Below, piece after piece: positions 47,171 to 55,176 of a stretch of 62,784 bases of DNA. Origin of the DNA: an uncultured Atopobiaceae bacterium (GTDB taxonomy: Bacteria; Actinomycetota; Coriobacteriia; Coriobacteriales; Atopobiaceae). The translations under genes and the position numbers were made by a program. Numbering within the stretch: the first letter of the stretch is position 1; the number at the start of each line of letters is the position of its first letter. The stretch lies in NCBI GenBank assembly GCA_944320975.1, contig CALUJM010000013.1:1-62784 (forward strand), read 5' to 3'. The notes under the pieces are model-generated. The model did no database searches. It was not told the origin of the DNA and saw only the letters and a list, made by a program, of their open reading frames with translations.

Positions 47171-47199
47171 AAAAAAGCCCGCGGGGGTCACCCGCGGGC
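47171..47199 (-). terminator. Rho-independent terminator of efp
   Basis: On the minus strand GCCCGCGGG and CCCGCGGGC pair around a short loop and are followed by TTTTTT, 24 bp past the efp stop. The best classical terminator in the window. Confidence 0.93.
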
Positions 47200-47222
47200 G
47201 GCGTCGCTATCTCGCGCGAGGC

Positions 47223-47786
47223 CTAGACGCGACTCACGAACTTGCCGGTGCGGGTGTCGACCTTGATGCGCTCGCCCTGGTTGAGGTACATCGGGACCTG
47301 GATGACGGCGCCGGTCTCGATGGTGGCCGGCTTGGAGCCGCCCTGGACGGTGTCGCCCTTGAAGCCGGGGTCGGTCTCGGTGATCTCGGCCTCGATGAAC
47401 ATCGGGGGCTCGACGCCCAGCAGCTCGGTGTCGGCGTAGAGCAGCTGCGCGTTGTCGTTCTCCTTGAACCACTTGGCGTTGTCGCCGATGAAGTCCGCGG
47501 GGAGCTCGACCTGCTCGTAGGTCTCGTTGTCCATGAAGTAGTAGGTGCCGCCGTCGTTGTAGAGGTACTGCATCTCCTTGGTGATGAGCTGCACGTTCTC
47601 GAACTTGGTGCCGGCGTTGCAGGTCTGGTCGATCACGCGGCCGGTCTTGAGGTCGCGGATCTTGTAGCGGACGAAGGCGCCGCCCTTGCCGGGCTTGACG
47701 TGCTGAAACTCGACGATCGTGTAGTACTTCTCGTTGATCTTGAGGCCCATGCCGTTCTTGAAGTCTGCGGTGCTGATGGTTGCCAC
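47223..47786 (-). CDS. efp: Elongation factor P
   Basis: 187 aa, three-domain factor relieving stalls at polyproline. The KOW-like domain has the loop KPGKGGAFV with Lys34 at its tip; OB domains follow (ETDPGFKGDTVQGGSKPATIETGAVIQVP). Monocistronic between its own -10 box and the terminator. Confidence 0.96.
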   Translation of the reverse strand: MATISTADFKNGMGLKINEKYYTIVEFQHVKPGKGGAFVRYKIRDLKTGRVIDQTCNAGTKFENVQLITKEMQYLYNDGGTYYFMDNETYEQVELPADFIGDNAKWFKENDNAQLLYADTELLGVEPPMFIEAEITETDPGFKGDTVQGGSKPATIETGAVIQVPMYLNQGERIKVDTRTGKFVSRV

Positions 47787-47838
47787 GTGTGCTCTTTTCC
47801 CTCAATGCCCCGGCTGGGGCGCGTACATACGACCCTGT

Positions 47839-47847
47839 ATTCTAGCA
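47839..47847 (-). promoter_or_regulatory. Extended -10 promoter of efp
   Basis: TGCTAGAAT on the minus strand, 52 bp upstream of the start codon. Confidence 0.6.
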
Positions 47848-47925
47848 CGCGCGGCGACGGCCCATGAAAACGCCTAAAATGCCGAGAAGGACACGGGGCC
47901 GGGGGCGCATCGCGGGCCGCGAGTC

Positions 47926-48315
47926 CTAAGCGCCGCGGCGTGTGATGCGGTGCCAGAGGCCCGCCACGCCGGCGCACAGCACGCCGAAGAAGGTCTCCGA
48001 GCGCACGATCTTCTCGCCCCCGATGTAGGTTCGGATGGCGCGGAGAGCCGCGTGGTTGTTGCGCGTGGAGAACGCGAAGTGGCCGTTTTCCGTGGTGAAG
48101 ACCGCGAAGCGCGGGATGATGCGGCCGCCGAAGAGCACCGACGCCGCGATGTGGTCGATCTGGTCCCAGGGGATCTGGATGTAGTCCTCGACGTTGCGCT
48201 CGTTGTAGTACTCGAGGGCCTTGTCCCCCACCATCATGTTGCCGGTGGTGGTGAGGCCCACGAACATCGTGGCGGGGATGGTGAGGTCGACCTTGGTGTT
48301 CTGAGACTGGGCCAT
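47926..48315 (-). CDS. manO: DUF956 family protein of the mannose PTS operon
   Basis: 129 aa. Family pattern is plain: VDLTIPATMFVGLTTTGNMMVGDKALEYYNERNVEDYIQIPWDQIDHI, then LFGGRIIPRFAVFTT and IVRSETFFGVL. The gene commonly ends mannose PTS operons in Lactobacillales, where it is thought to modulate the operon. ATG 48315 is preceded by AAAGGAG at long spacing. Confidence 0.88.
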   Translation of the reverse strand: MAQSQNTKVDLTIPATMFVGLTTTGNMMVGDKALEYYNERNVEDYIQIPWDQIDHIAASVLFGGRIIPRFAVFTTENGHFAFSTRNNHAALRAIRTYIGGEKIVRSETFFGVLCAGVAGLWHRITRRGA

Positions 48316-48425
48316 GACCGTGCCCACTCCTTTCCGAGACAAGCGCGGGGCCGCGCCCCGCATGAAATGCCATTGTGACACTTCCTGCGAGCGCGCGGCC
48401 CCGAGAGGTCGGGCTGGCCGATGCC

Positions 48426-49367
48426 TTAGAGGATCTGGGCGAGGTGGCCGAGGATGCCGATCGCGAACATGCCGATGATGATGGCGATCGGGGAGACCTT
48501 CTTCTTGAGCAGCCAGCAGCACAGCAGCGTGACGGCCACGGCGGCGAGGCCGGGGATCAGCTGGTCGAGGTTGCTCTGAAGCGTGGTCACCTTGTCGATG
48601 GAAAGGCCGGTGGCGCCGAGCGAGCTGTACTGGGACAGGGCGCTCTGGATGGCGTCCGCGACGCCCTGGGCGCCGCTGCCGGCGGTCTCGGCGATGGCGT
48701 CCCAGTCGATGTAGGCGCCCTCAGACTGCGTGACCGTGGAGACGATCGGGGTGAACTTGATGGACACCCAGCGCTCCACCAGGCCGCCGATGACGAACAT
48801 GCCGAGGATCGAGGCGCCCTCGGTGATCTTGCCCATCAGGCCGCCGGAGAGGTCCTTGGTGATGGAGGTGCCGAGCTGGTAGCCGAACTCCTGCGTGTAC
48901 CACTCGAACGCGAGGCGGATGACGTTCCACAGCACGAAGAACAGGATCGGGCCCATGATGGAGCCGCCCATGGCGAGCGAGGCGCCGAGGGCGCCGAGCA
49001 GCGGGCGAAGGGTGAACCAGAAGACGGGGTCGCCGACGCCGGCGAGCGGGCCCATCATGCCGACCTTGACGCCCTGGATGGCCGCGTCCTCAACGGGGGC
49101 GCCGTTGGCACGGTCCTCCTCGAGGGCAAGCGTGACGCCGATGACCGGGGACGACACGTACGGGTGCGTGTTGTAGAACTCCATGTGGCGCTTGAGGGCC
49201 GCGATCTGGTCCTCCTTGTTGGGGTAGAGCTTCTTGATCGCGGGGATCATCGAGAAGCACCAGCCGCCGTTCTGCATGCGCTCGTAGTTCCAGGAGCCCT
49301 GGAGGTACTGGTGACGGAACCAAACCGCGAGGCGGTCGCTCTTGGAAAGCGTGATCTTATCTGCCAT
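48426..49367 (-). CDS. manZ: PTS mannose-type IID component
   Basis: 313 aa. LQGSWNYERMQNGGWCFSMIPAIKKLYP near the start, then FYNTHPYVSSPVIGVTLALEE, VKVGMMGPLAGVGDPVFWFTLRPLLG and C-terminal membrane helices. Works with IIC as translocator and lambda-receptor class protein. Start ATG 49367 follows GGAGAGG. Confidence 0.96.
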   Translation of the reverse strand: MADKITLSKSDRLAVWFRHQYLQGSWNYERMQNGGWCFSMIPAIKKLYPNKEDQIAALKRHMEFYNTHPYVSSPVIGVTLALEEDRANGAPVEDAAIQGVKVGMMGPLAGVGDPVFWFTLRPLLGALGASLAMGGSIMGPILFFVLWNVIRLAFEWYTQEFGYQLGTSITKDLSGGLMGKITEGASILGMFVIGGLVERWVSIKFTPIVSTVTQSEGAYIDWDAIAETAGSGAQGVADAIQSALSQYSSLGATGLSIDKVTTLQSNLDQLIPGLAAVAVTLLCCWLLKKKVSPIAIIIGMFAIGILGHLAQIL

Positions 49368-49386
49368 GTATGCCTCTCCTCCCTTC

Positions 49387-50199
49387 CTACTCGTAGTCGT
49401 CCAGGATGTCGCCGAGCGGGTCGCCCGAGCCGGCAGCGCCGGCACCGGACTGGGCAAGCTCCTTCAGGCCCAGGTAGATGAGGGCCAGGGAGATGCCGAT
49501 GACGCCGAGGGCGATGAGGGTGAGCTGGGAGATGGCGGCGAGGCAGAAGCCCAGCGCGAAGAACGGCCAGACCTCCTTGGTCGCCATCATGTTGATGACC
49601 ATGGCGTAGCCGACGGCCGCGACCATGCCGCCGCCGATCGTCATGCCCTCGTTCAGCCACGCGGGCATCATGTTGAGGGCGCCCATGACGGCGTCAGACG
49701 GGATGAAGCACAGGGCCGCGGCCGGGATGGCGATGCGGATGCCCTGCAGGCAGATCGCGATGATCGACCAGACGTCGAGGGCGGTGTAGTCCGCGCGCGC
49801 CGCCGCGCCGTCCATGATGTGGACGATGGGGATGGCGATCGTACGGACGATCATGGTCAGGAACAGGCCGGCCACGGACAGCGGGACGGCGACGGCGATG
49901 GCCGTGGAGATGGCCGTGCCCTGGTCGGAGCCGCCGATAAGGGCGATGACCATCAGGATTGCGGACGCGACCGAGGCGAGCGCGGCGTCAGGGGCGACGG
50001 CGGCGCCGACGTTGGCCCAGCCGAGAGCCATCATCTGCAGGGTGCCGCCGAGGATGATGCCAGCCTCGAGGTAACCGCTCACCAGACCGATGAGCGTGCA
50101 GGCGACGAGCGGCTGGTGGAACTGCCACTGGTCGAGAACGCCTTCCATGCCGGCAAGGAAGGCAACAAAGACAATCAGGATGATTGTGAATACCGACAT
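49387..50199 (-). CDS. manY: PTS mannose-type IIC component
   Basis: 270 aa membrane protein. VFTIILIVFVAFLAGMEGVLDQWQFHQPLVACTLIGLVSG at the start is typical, with LGGTLQMMALGWANVGAAVAPDAALASVASAI. The acidic C terminus (LGDILDDYE) is normal. It starts 13 bp after the IIAB stop. Confidence 0.96.
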   Translation of the reverse strand: MSVFTIILIVFVAFLAGMEGVLDQWQFHQPLVACTLIGLVSGYLEAGIILGGTLQMMALGWANVGAAVAPDAALASVASAILMVIALIGGSDQGTAISTAIAVAVPLSVAGLFLTMIVRTIAIPIVHIMDGAAARADYTALDVWSIIAICLQGIRIAIPAAALCFIPSDAVMGALNMMPAWLNEGMTIGGGMVAAVGYAMVINMMATKEVWPFFALGFCLAAISQLTLIALGVIGISLALIYLGLKELAQSGAGAAGSGDPLGDILDDYE

Positions 50200-50212
50200 G
50201 CTTCCCTCCTTC

Positions 50213-51211
50213 TTATGCCTGTGCAGCGAGCTCGGACTTGGCCTTGCTCATCATGCTCTCGAAGTTCTCGGGCGAGTCCGCCGGGACCTTGCGGACGTCG
50301 AACTTGACGCCCAGCGAGGAGAGCTTCTCAATCGTGTCGTAGTCGTCCTGGTCCATGGCGATGGCCTGGGTCACGACGACCTTGCCCACGGAGTGGGCCA
50401 TGGAGCCGAGGTTGACGTTCTTGATGTCGACGCCGCCCTCGACGGCCTTGAGAACATCCTGCGGGGTCTCGAAGAGCAGGAACGCCTTGGTGGCGCCGAA
50501 GCGCGGGTCCTTGGCGACCTCGATCATCTTGGAGATCGGGATGACGTGGGCCTTGACTCCCGGAGGCGCTGCCTGGGTGATCATCGTCTTGCGCAGCTCG
50601 TCGTGAGCGACGCCGTCGGAGACGACGATGATGCGGTCCGGGTTGATCTGCTTGGTCCACGCCGTGGCGACCTGGCCGTGGAGCAGGCGGGTGTCGACGC
50701 GGCAGTGGGCGATCTTGATGTGGCCGTCGCCGAGCACGGTGCCGGGCGGGATCGCGCCGGCGGGCGCAGCGGCCGGGGCGGCTGCGGGCGCGGCGGCCTC
50801 GGCGGGGGCGAGCTCCTCGGGCTTGATGCAGACGCCGGCCTTGGCCTCGGGATAGATGGCCTTGGCGACCTCGGCGGCGGAATCGCTGCCCATGCGCTCG
50901 CCATAGGCGGAGATGAGCATCGGGAGGTTCATGCCGCCGACGGCGACCCAGTTCTCGTGCCCCTCCTCCCCGAGCAGCAGCGACACCTGGTTCCAGGGCG
51001 TACCGCCCTGGAGGTCGACCAGGAACAGCACCTGATCCTGGTCGTCGAAGCCGGAGACAGCTTCGAGGATCTTCGCCCTGAGGTCATCTGGCCCCATGTC
51101 GGGCGTGAGCGTCACGGCGGCGACGTTCTCCTGAGGGCCAAAGATCATCTGGCCGGACATCTTGATGCCCTCGGCGAACGAGCCGTGACTGGCTAGAACA
51201 ATGCTAACCAC
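50213..51211 (-). CDS. manX: PTS mannose-type IIAB component
   Basis: 332 aa. IIA domain with phosphorylated His9 (VLASHGSFAEG), Ala/Pro linker (~137-155), and IIB domain with His178 in RVDTRLLHGQV. Transfers phosphate from HPr to mannose, glucose or related hexoses. GTG 51211 follows AAGGAGG at 6 bases; ATG in another frame precedes it. Confidence 0.95.
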   Translation of the reverse strand: MVSIVLASHGSFAEGIKMSGQMIFGPQENVAAVTLTPDMGPDDLRAKILEAVSGFDDQDQVLFLVDLQGGTPWNQVSLLLGEEGHENWVAVGGMNLPMLISAYGERMGSDSAAEVAKAIYPEAKAGVCIKPEELAPAEAAAPAAAPAAAPAGAIPPGTVLGDGHIKIAHCRVDTRLLHGQVATAWTKQINPDRIIVVSDGVAHDELRKTMITQAAPPGVKAHVIPISKMIEVAKDPRFGATKAFLLFETPQDVLKAVEGGVDIKNVNLGSMAHSVGKVVVTQAIAMDQDDYDTIEKLSSLGVKFDVRKVPADSPENFESMMSKAKSELAAQA

Positions 51212-51318
51212 CGCATACCTCCTTCTTCTTTTCGCGGACTCCAACCTACAGACCGTGCGCGGAGCGATAGGTTCCCCCTGCACACACTTTCTCCCCCATT
51301 GCTCCACGCACTGTCCAC

Positions 51319-51347
51319 ATTCTACCAAGTTGTGGTCACCTGGTGAA
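51319..51347 (-). promoter_or_regulatory. Promoter of the mannose PTS operon
   Basis: TTCACC (51342-51347) and TAGAAT (51319-51324) 17 bp apart on the minus strand, with TG before the -10. The leader is about 100 nt. No sigma-54 type GG/GC pair was seen. Confidence 0.65.
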
Positions 51348-51490
51348 GATGTTTCGTCCCGATTTCCCAAACGGCAGCCCGACCGGACCGCTGAGCCCAA
51401 GGCGCCCCAGCGAGTTTCCTCACAAGCCGAGAAGAACGTGCGGCCGCAATGCTGTCGGCGTCGTTCTGTCATGACTGAGAATCTTGCAGA

Positions 51491-51579
51491 GGGCCTCCGG
51501 CATACCTCCGCGCGCAGTTCTGCAGCGAGCGCTCTTTGCTCGCGAAGCTGTCTGAGCACGGAGGTATGCCGGAGGCCCC
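51491..51579. repeat. Perfect 20-bp inverted repeat with structured loop
   Basis: GGGCCTCCGGCATACCTCCG (51491-51510) and its exact complement (51560-51579) enclose 49 nt that contain a second stem (GCGAGC, 7 nt, GCTCGC). It lies in the 421-bp gap between the M24 peptidase stop and manX, which holds no gene. Confidence 0.85.
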
Positions 51580-51632
51580 TTGTCTGAGCACGGGGACACG
51601 CCGGGCGGGCCCCAGATGGAGGTTCTTCTCGG

Positions 51633-52757
51633 CTACTTGCCGACGATCACGAGGTCGTGCGTGGAGCGGGTGAAGGGCTCGTAGCCGTCCTCGGTCACCA
51701 CGCCGAAGTCCTCGAGGCGGATGCCGAACTTGCCCGGCAGGTAGATGCCCGGCTCGATGGTCACGACGGCGCCCGCCGGAACCGGGCGGTCCCAGGCGCG
51801 GTTGAAGTTGGGGCGCTCGTGGATCTCGAGGCCCACGCCGTGGCCGAGGCCGTGGCCGAAGTACTCGCCGTAGCCCGCCTCGGAGATGACGTCGACCGCC
51901 ACCTGGTGGATGTCGCGGCCGATCACGCCCGCGTGGACGGCGGCGGCGCAGGCCTCGTGGGCGCGGCGGACGACGTCGTAGACCTCGCGCTGCTCGGCGC
52001 TCGGCTCGCCCACGCAGACGGTGCGCGTCATGTCGGCGTGGTAGTCGTGATACCCGGCGCCGTAGTCCATGACGATGAGGTCGCCCTCCTGGACCACGTA
52101 GGGGCCTGGCTGGGCGTGCGGGTTGGCCCCGTTGGGCCCGGCTGCGATGATCGTGCCGAAGGAGAGCTCGTCGGCGCCGTGGGAGAGCATGTAGTTCTCC
52201 AGCTCCACGCGGATCTCCTGCTCGGTGAGGCCGGCGCGGATGAAGCCGCAGATGTGGTCGAAGGCCTCGTCGGTGACCTCCTGGGCGCGGCGCATGAGCT
52301 CGATCTCCTCGGCGTCCTTAACGCTGCGCAGGTCGCAGATGTCGCCGTGGAGGCGCGGGGTCAGGCAGGCGATGCCGACGGCAGAGCAGGCGGCGCTGAA
52401 GGCGTCGAAGAACGAGAGGGTGCAGGTGTCCTCGACGGCCACCACGCGGGCACGGGCCTCGAGGGCGCGCTCGGCTGCCCAGCGGGCGGGGTCGATGACG
52501 TCTTGATCGATCTTCCAGGGGCAGTCGGCGCCCAGGCGCTCGCGGAAGGTGTTGTAGTAGCGCGAGTCCGTGTGGAGCCAGAGGCCGTCGCGCGTCACCA
52601 CGGCGGTGTGGGCGACCTCGAAGTCGAAGGTGCGCTCGGCGCCGGTGAGCCAGCGCAGGTCGGGGTTGTTGCGCAGGATGACGGCGTCGTAGCCGCGCTC
52701 CGCCATGAGCTCGCGCAGGCGCTCGACGCGTCCCGCGCACGCAGTGTTGTCTGCCAT
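51633..52757 (-). CDS. pepP: M24 family Xaa-Pro peptidase
   Basis: 374 aa. N-terminal creatinase-like domain (VERLRELMAERGYDAVILRNNPDLRWLTG), then the pita-bread domain with metal ligands in VMDYGAGYHDYHADMTRTV, FGHGLGHGVGLEIHE, VTIEPGIYLPGKFGIRLED. Removes N-terminal residues before proline. ATG 52757 follows AAAGGAAG. PepQ and PepP cannot be told apart here. Confidence 0.93.
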   Translation of the reverse strand: MADNTACAGRVERLRELMAERGYDAVILRNNPDLRWLTGAERTFDFEVAHTAVVTRDGLWLHTDSRYYNTFRERLGADCPWKIDQDVIDPARWAAERALEARARVVAVEDTCTLSFFDAFSAACSAVGIACLTPRLHGDICDLRSVKDAEEIELMRRAQEVTDEAFDHICGFIRAGLTEQEIRVELENYMLSHGADELSFGTIIAAGPNGANPHAQPGPYVVQEGDLIVMDYGAGYHDYHADMTRTVCVGEPSAEQREVYDVVRRAHEACAAAVHAGVIGRDIHQVAVDVISEAGYGEYFGHGLGHGVGLEIHERPNFNRAWDRPVPAGAVVTIEPGIYLPGKFGIRLEDFGVVTEDGYEPFTRSTHDLVIVGK

Positions 52758-52780
52758 GTGTCTTCCTTTCGTCTTGGGTG

Positions 52781-52855
52781 GGTGTGACAATTAGGACAGG
52801 TTAGATTGTCACACGCTTGCGGCGTGACAATCTAACCTGTCCTAATTGTCACACC
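52781..52855. repeat. Perfect 32-bp palindrome with 11-nt loop
   Basis: Arms 52781-52812 and 52824-52855. The arm shares GTGACAATTAGGACAGGTTA and ATTGTCAC with the 49-bp palindrome at 45020, differing at one base in the middle. It lies between the peptidase start and the aroB-like stop. Confidence 0.95.
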
Positions 52856-52862
52856 CCAAACG

Positions 52863-54047
52863 TTAGCGTGAGGCGCACCAGGCGGCGACGTGCTCGGAGA
52901 GCAGGTCGTCGGGGACCGCGCTGAGGCGCACGCGGCCGAGGGCGCGCGGAGTCGCCAGCATGAAGCGGTTGGTGCGGCGGTAGCGCTCGGCGTGCATCCG
53001 GGCGACGAGCTCCTCGGGGTCCACCGCGACCTCGCAGGTGCCCAGGCCCAGGCGCTCGAGGAGCTCGTCCTGGGTGAACATGTCGTCGACGGAGAGCTGC
53101 TCGAGAGCCACCGCCAGGCGGGCCGAGAAGCGCATGCCGTCGGCGAGCAGCGCCGACTCGGGGACGGCGCCGCCCGTGAGGGAGCGCAGCGCGTCGGCGA
53201 GGTCGGTGCCGTAGGAGATGGACTGGCGCGTCGCCGCCGAGGTGGACGCGACCACGCGCCCGCGGCTCTTGACGGAGTCGAGCAGCTGGCGCAGGATGAC
53301 CTGCTCGTCGCCGGCCACGAGGTCGTCAGCGGAGTCCCAGAGCCGCTCGAAGGCCTTGTTGCTGTCGCAGGCGGCCACCGCGGCCATGATCGAGAAGGCG
53401 CGCAGCATCTCCTCGTGCGCGGGGTCGAGGTCGAAGAGGCGCGCGTCGATGACGGAGAAGCGCGCGGTCCCGTCGTGGGAGAGCATGCGCGGGGCGCCCG
53501 GCATGTCGAGCGCGCGCGGCGTCACCGAGATCGTGAGCGCAGTCGCGGCGTCGGTGGGGACCTCGACCAGACCGACGCCCCCGCACCACAGCGAGCACGC
53601 GAGGGCCGCGCAGGAGAGCGCGACCTCGCCGCCGATGACGACCACCAGGTCGTCTCCCGTGATCTTGGCCTCGCCGAGCGCCTCGGCGATCGCCTGGACG
53701 CGCGCGAGGTCGCAGCCGCCCTCCGGCATGTCGACCGGGCGCACCTCGAAGCCGGCGGACGAGAGGTCGCGGTGGTAGGTGTCGAGCAGGGCGGGGTCCG
53801 CCCCGGGCTCCCCCATCAGCGCGCACGCGTGGGGCTTGCCCACGACCGAGCGCAGGTCCTTCGCCACGTGCCCGCTGAGCCCGATGCCGCCGCGCACGTC
53901 GAGGGACGCGTTGCGCAGCGCCACCCACTGCCTCATGCGGTGCAGCTCGCCCGTCACGGGCTCCGGGTTCTTCTCGGCGGCCGCGGGCCCCGGGTTCTTC
54001 TCGCCCGGCGCGATCTGGTCGGCAGCGGTCTGGTCGACGTCGCTCAT
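52863..54047 (-). CDS. Degenerate 3-dehydroquinate synthase-like protein
   Basis: 394 aa. The order of blocks follows AroB, but key residues are gone. The NAD loop GGGVxGD reads GGEVALS at 139-145, VPT remains at 163-165, and the DSSVGGK block with the catalytic Lys is absent. NFGHTxGHAxE is RQSISYGTDLADAL (274-287) and HGEAV is ESALL (297-301), so the zinc-binding His pair is lost. The N-terminal 35 residues contain two EKNP copies from the GAGAAGAAC word. It overlaps aroK by 4 bp. Probably a pseudoenzyme partner or new activity rather than DHQ synthase. Confidence 0.75.
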   Translation of the reverse strand: MSDVDQTAADQIAPGEKNPGPAAAEKNPEPVTGELHRMRQWVALRNASLDVRGGIGLSGHVAKDLRSVVGKPHACALMGEPGADPALLDTYHRDLSSAGFEVRPVDMPEGGCDLARVQAIAEALGEAKITGDDLVVVIGGEVALSCAALACSLWCGGVGLVEVPTDAATALTISVTPRALDMPGAPRMLSHDGTARFSVIDARLFDLDPAHEEMLRAFSIMAAVAACDSNKAFERLWDSADDLVAGDEQVILRQLLDSVKSRGRVVASTSAATRQSISYGTDLADALRSLTGGAVPESALLADGMRFSARLAVALEQLSVDDMFTQDELLERLGLGTCEVAVDPEELVARMHAERYRRTNRFMLATPRALGRVRLSAVPDDLLSEHVAAWCASR

Positions 54048-54592
54048 AGCAGGCCCCTTTCCCAGAGCAGCTGGCCGGCCTCGTGCGCCACCTGCTCGAA
54101 CGTCTTGTTCCTGATGTCGATCGTGAGGTCGGCGGCCGCCTCGTAGAGCGGGCGCCGGTGGCGGTAGACCTCCGCCGCGTGCTCGGCGCTCCCCAGGTCG
54201 GGTCGGCGCTCGGGGCAGCGGATCTGCCGCAGGGAGTCGGAGAGGTCGCCGTCGAGGAACAGCACCGAGCCCATCTCGTGCATGAGCGCGCAGTTCTCCG
54301 GGCGCTCCACGATGCCCCCGCCGCAGCTCACGAGCAGCGACTTGCGCCCGGCGAGGCGGGCGAGCTCGTGGGTCTCCGCGTCGCGGAAGGCCTCCTCGCC
54401 CCTCTCGGCGAAGATCTGTGCCACGGTCCCGCCGAGCGCGCGCTCGACGAGCCGGTCGGTGTCCACGTGCGGGCGATGGAAGAGCGCGCCGAGGTTGCGG
54501 GCGAGCGTCGACTTCCCCGCTCCGAGAAAGCCCACGAAGAAGATATGGTCGCACCCCTCGTGGACGACGTATCCCCGGCTCTGGTCCCGCAC
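54044..54592 (-). CDS. aroK: Shikimate kinase
   Basis: 182 aa. Walker A GFLGAGKST at 21-29, the DTDRLVERALG segment with the shikimate-binding Asp, SCGGGIVERPENCALM, RCPERRPDL lid and a C-terminal NKTFEQVAHE helix. Phosphorylates shikimate. Only aroB-like and aroK of the pathway are here. Confidence 0.94.
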   Translation of the reverse strand: MRDQSRGYVVHEGCDHIFFVGFLGAGKSTLARNLGALFHRPHVDTDRLVERALGGTVAQIFAERGEEAFRDAETHELARLAGRKSLLVSCGGGIVERPENCALMHEMGSVLFLDGDLSDSLRQIRCPERRPDLGSAEHAAEVYRHRRPLYEAAADLTIDIRNKTFEQVAHEAGQLLWERGLL

Positions 54593-54620
54593 ATGGCCCC
54601 CTTCCTGTTTCCGACCCTCG

Positions 54621-54629
54621 ATTCTAGCA
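54621..54629 (-). promoter_or_regulatory. Extended -10 promoter of aroK
   Basis: TGCTAGAAT on the minus strand, 28 bp before the start codon. Confidence 0.6.
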
Positions 54630-54665
54630 GTGAGCGGGCCACCGCGCAGCGCCCCCGCGCCGGGG

Positions 54666-55166
54666 CTACTCCCCCTCGAAGGCCACGCCCCTCAGCGCGA
54701 GCCGCTCGAAGACGCGGAAGACGTGGGTGTACCAGAGGTCGGAGCGCGACTGGGGGCGAACGAGCACCGTGCGCACGCCGGCGAGGTTGCCGGCCGCCAC
54801 GTCGGTGAAGACCTGGTCGCCGATCATCACGGTCTCCCCCGGCGTCGCGCCCGCCAGCCGCATGGCGCGCCGCAGCGCGATCGGCAGCGGCTTCATCGCA
54901 TGGTCGACGAAGTCCACGCCGAGCTCGCGGGCCGTGCGGCTCACGTGGCTCGTGTGGAAGTTGTTGGACACCAGGCACAGCGCCAGCCCCGCCTCGCGCG
55001 CGCGGTCGAGCCACTCCTCGACCGCGGGCGGCGCGACGCGGGCGTCGCGCGGGACGCAGGTGTTGTCACGGTCGAGCAGCACCAGCCGCACGCCGTCGCG
55101 CACGAGTCCCTCCACGCTCACCTGCGGCAGGGAGGCAACGTAGCGCGTCGCCGAGAAGAGCCCCAT
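54666..55166 (-). CDS. yqeG: YqeG family HAD phosphatase
   Basis: 166 aa, HAD subfamily IIIA. Nucleophile Asp32 and acid Asp34 in LLDRDNTCVP, Ser/Asn in LVSNNFHT, Lys in AMKPLPIALRR and GDQVFTDVAAG acidic motif. Its substrate is unknown. In many Gram-positive genomes it neighbours shikimate genes, as here. It follows mltG by 10 bp. Confidence 0.92.
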   Translation of the reverse strand: MGLFSATRYVASLPQVSVEGLVRDGVRLVLLDRDNTCVPRDARVAPPAVEEWLDRAREAGLALCLVSNNFHTSHVSRTARELGVDFVDHAMKPLPIALRRAMRLAGATPGETVMIGDQVFTDVAAGNLAGVRTVLVRPQSRSDLWYTHVFRVFERLALRGVAFEGE

Positions 55167-55176
55167 GTCGCACCCG

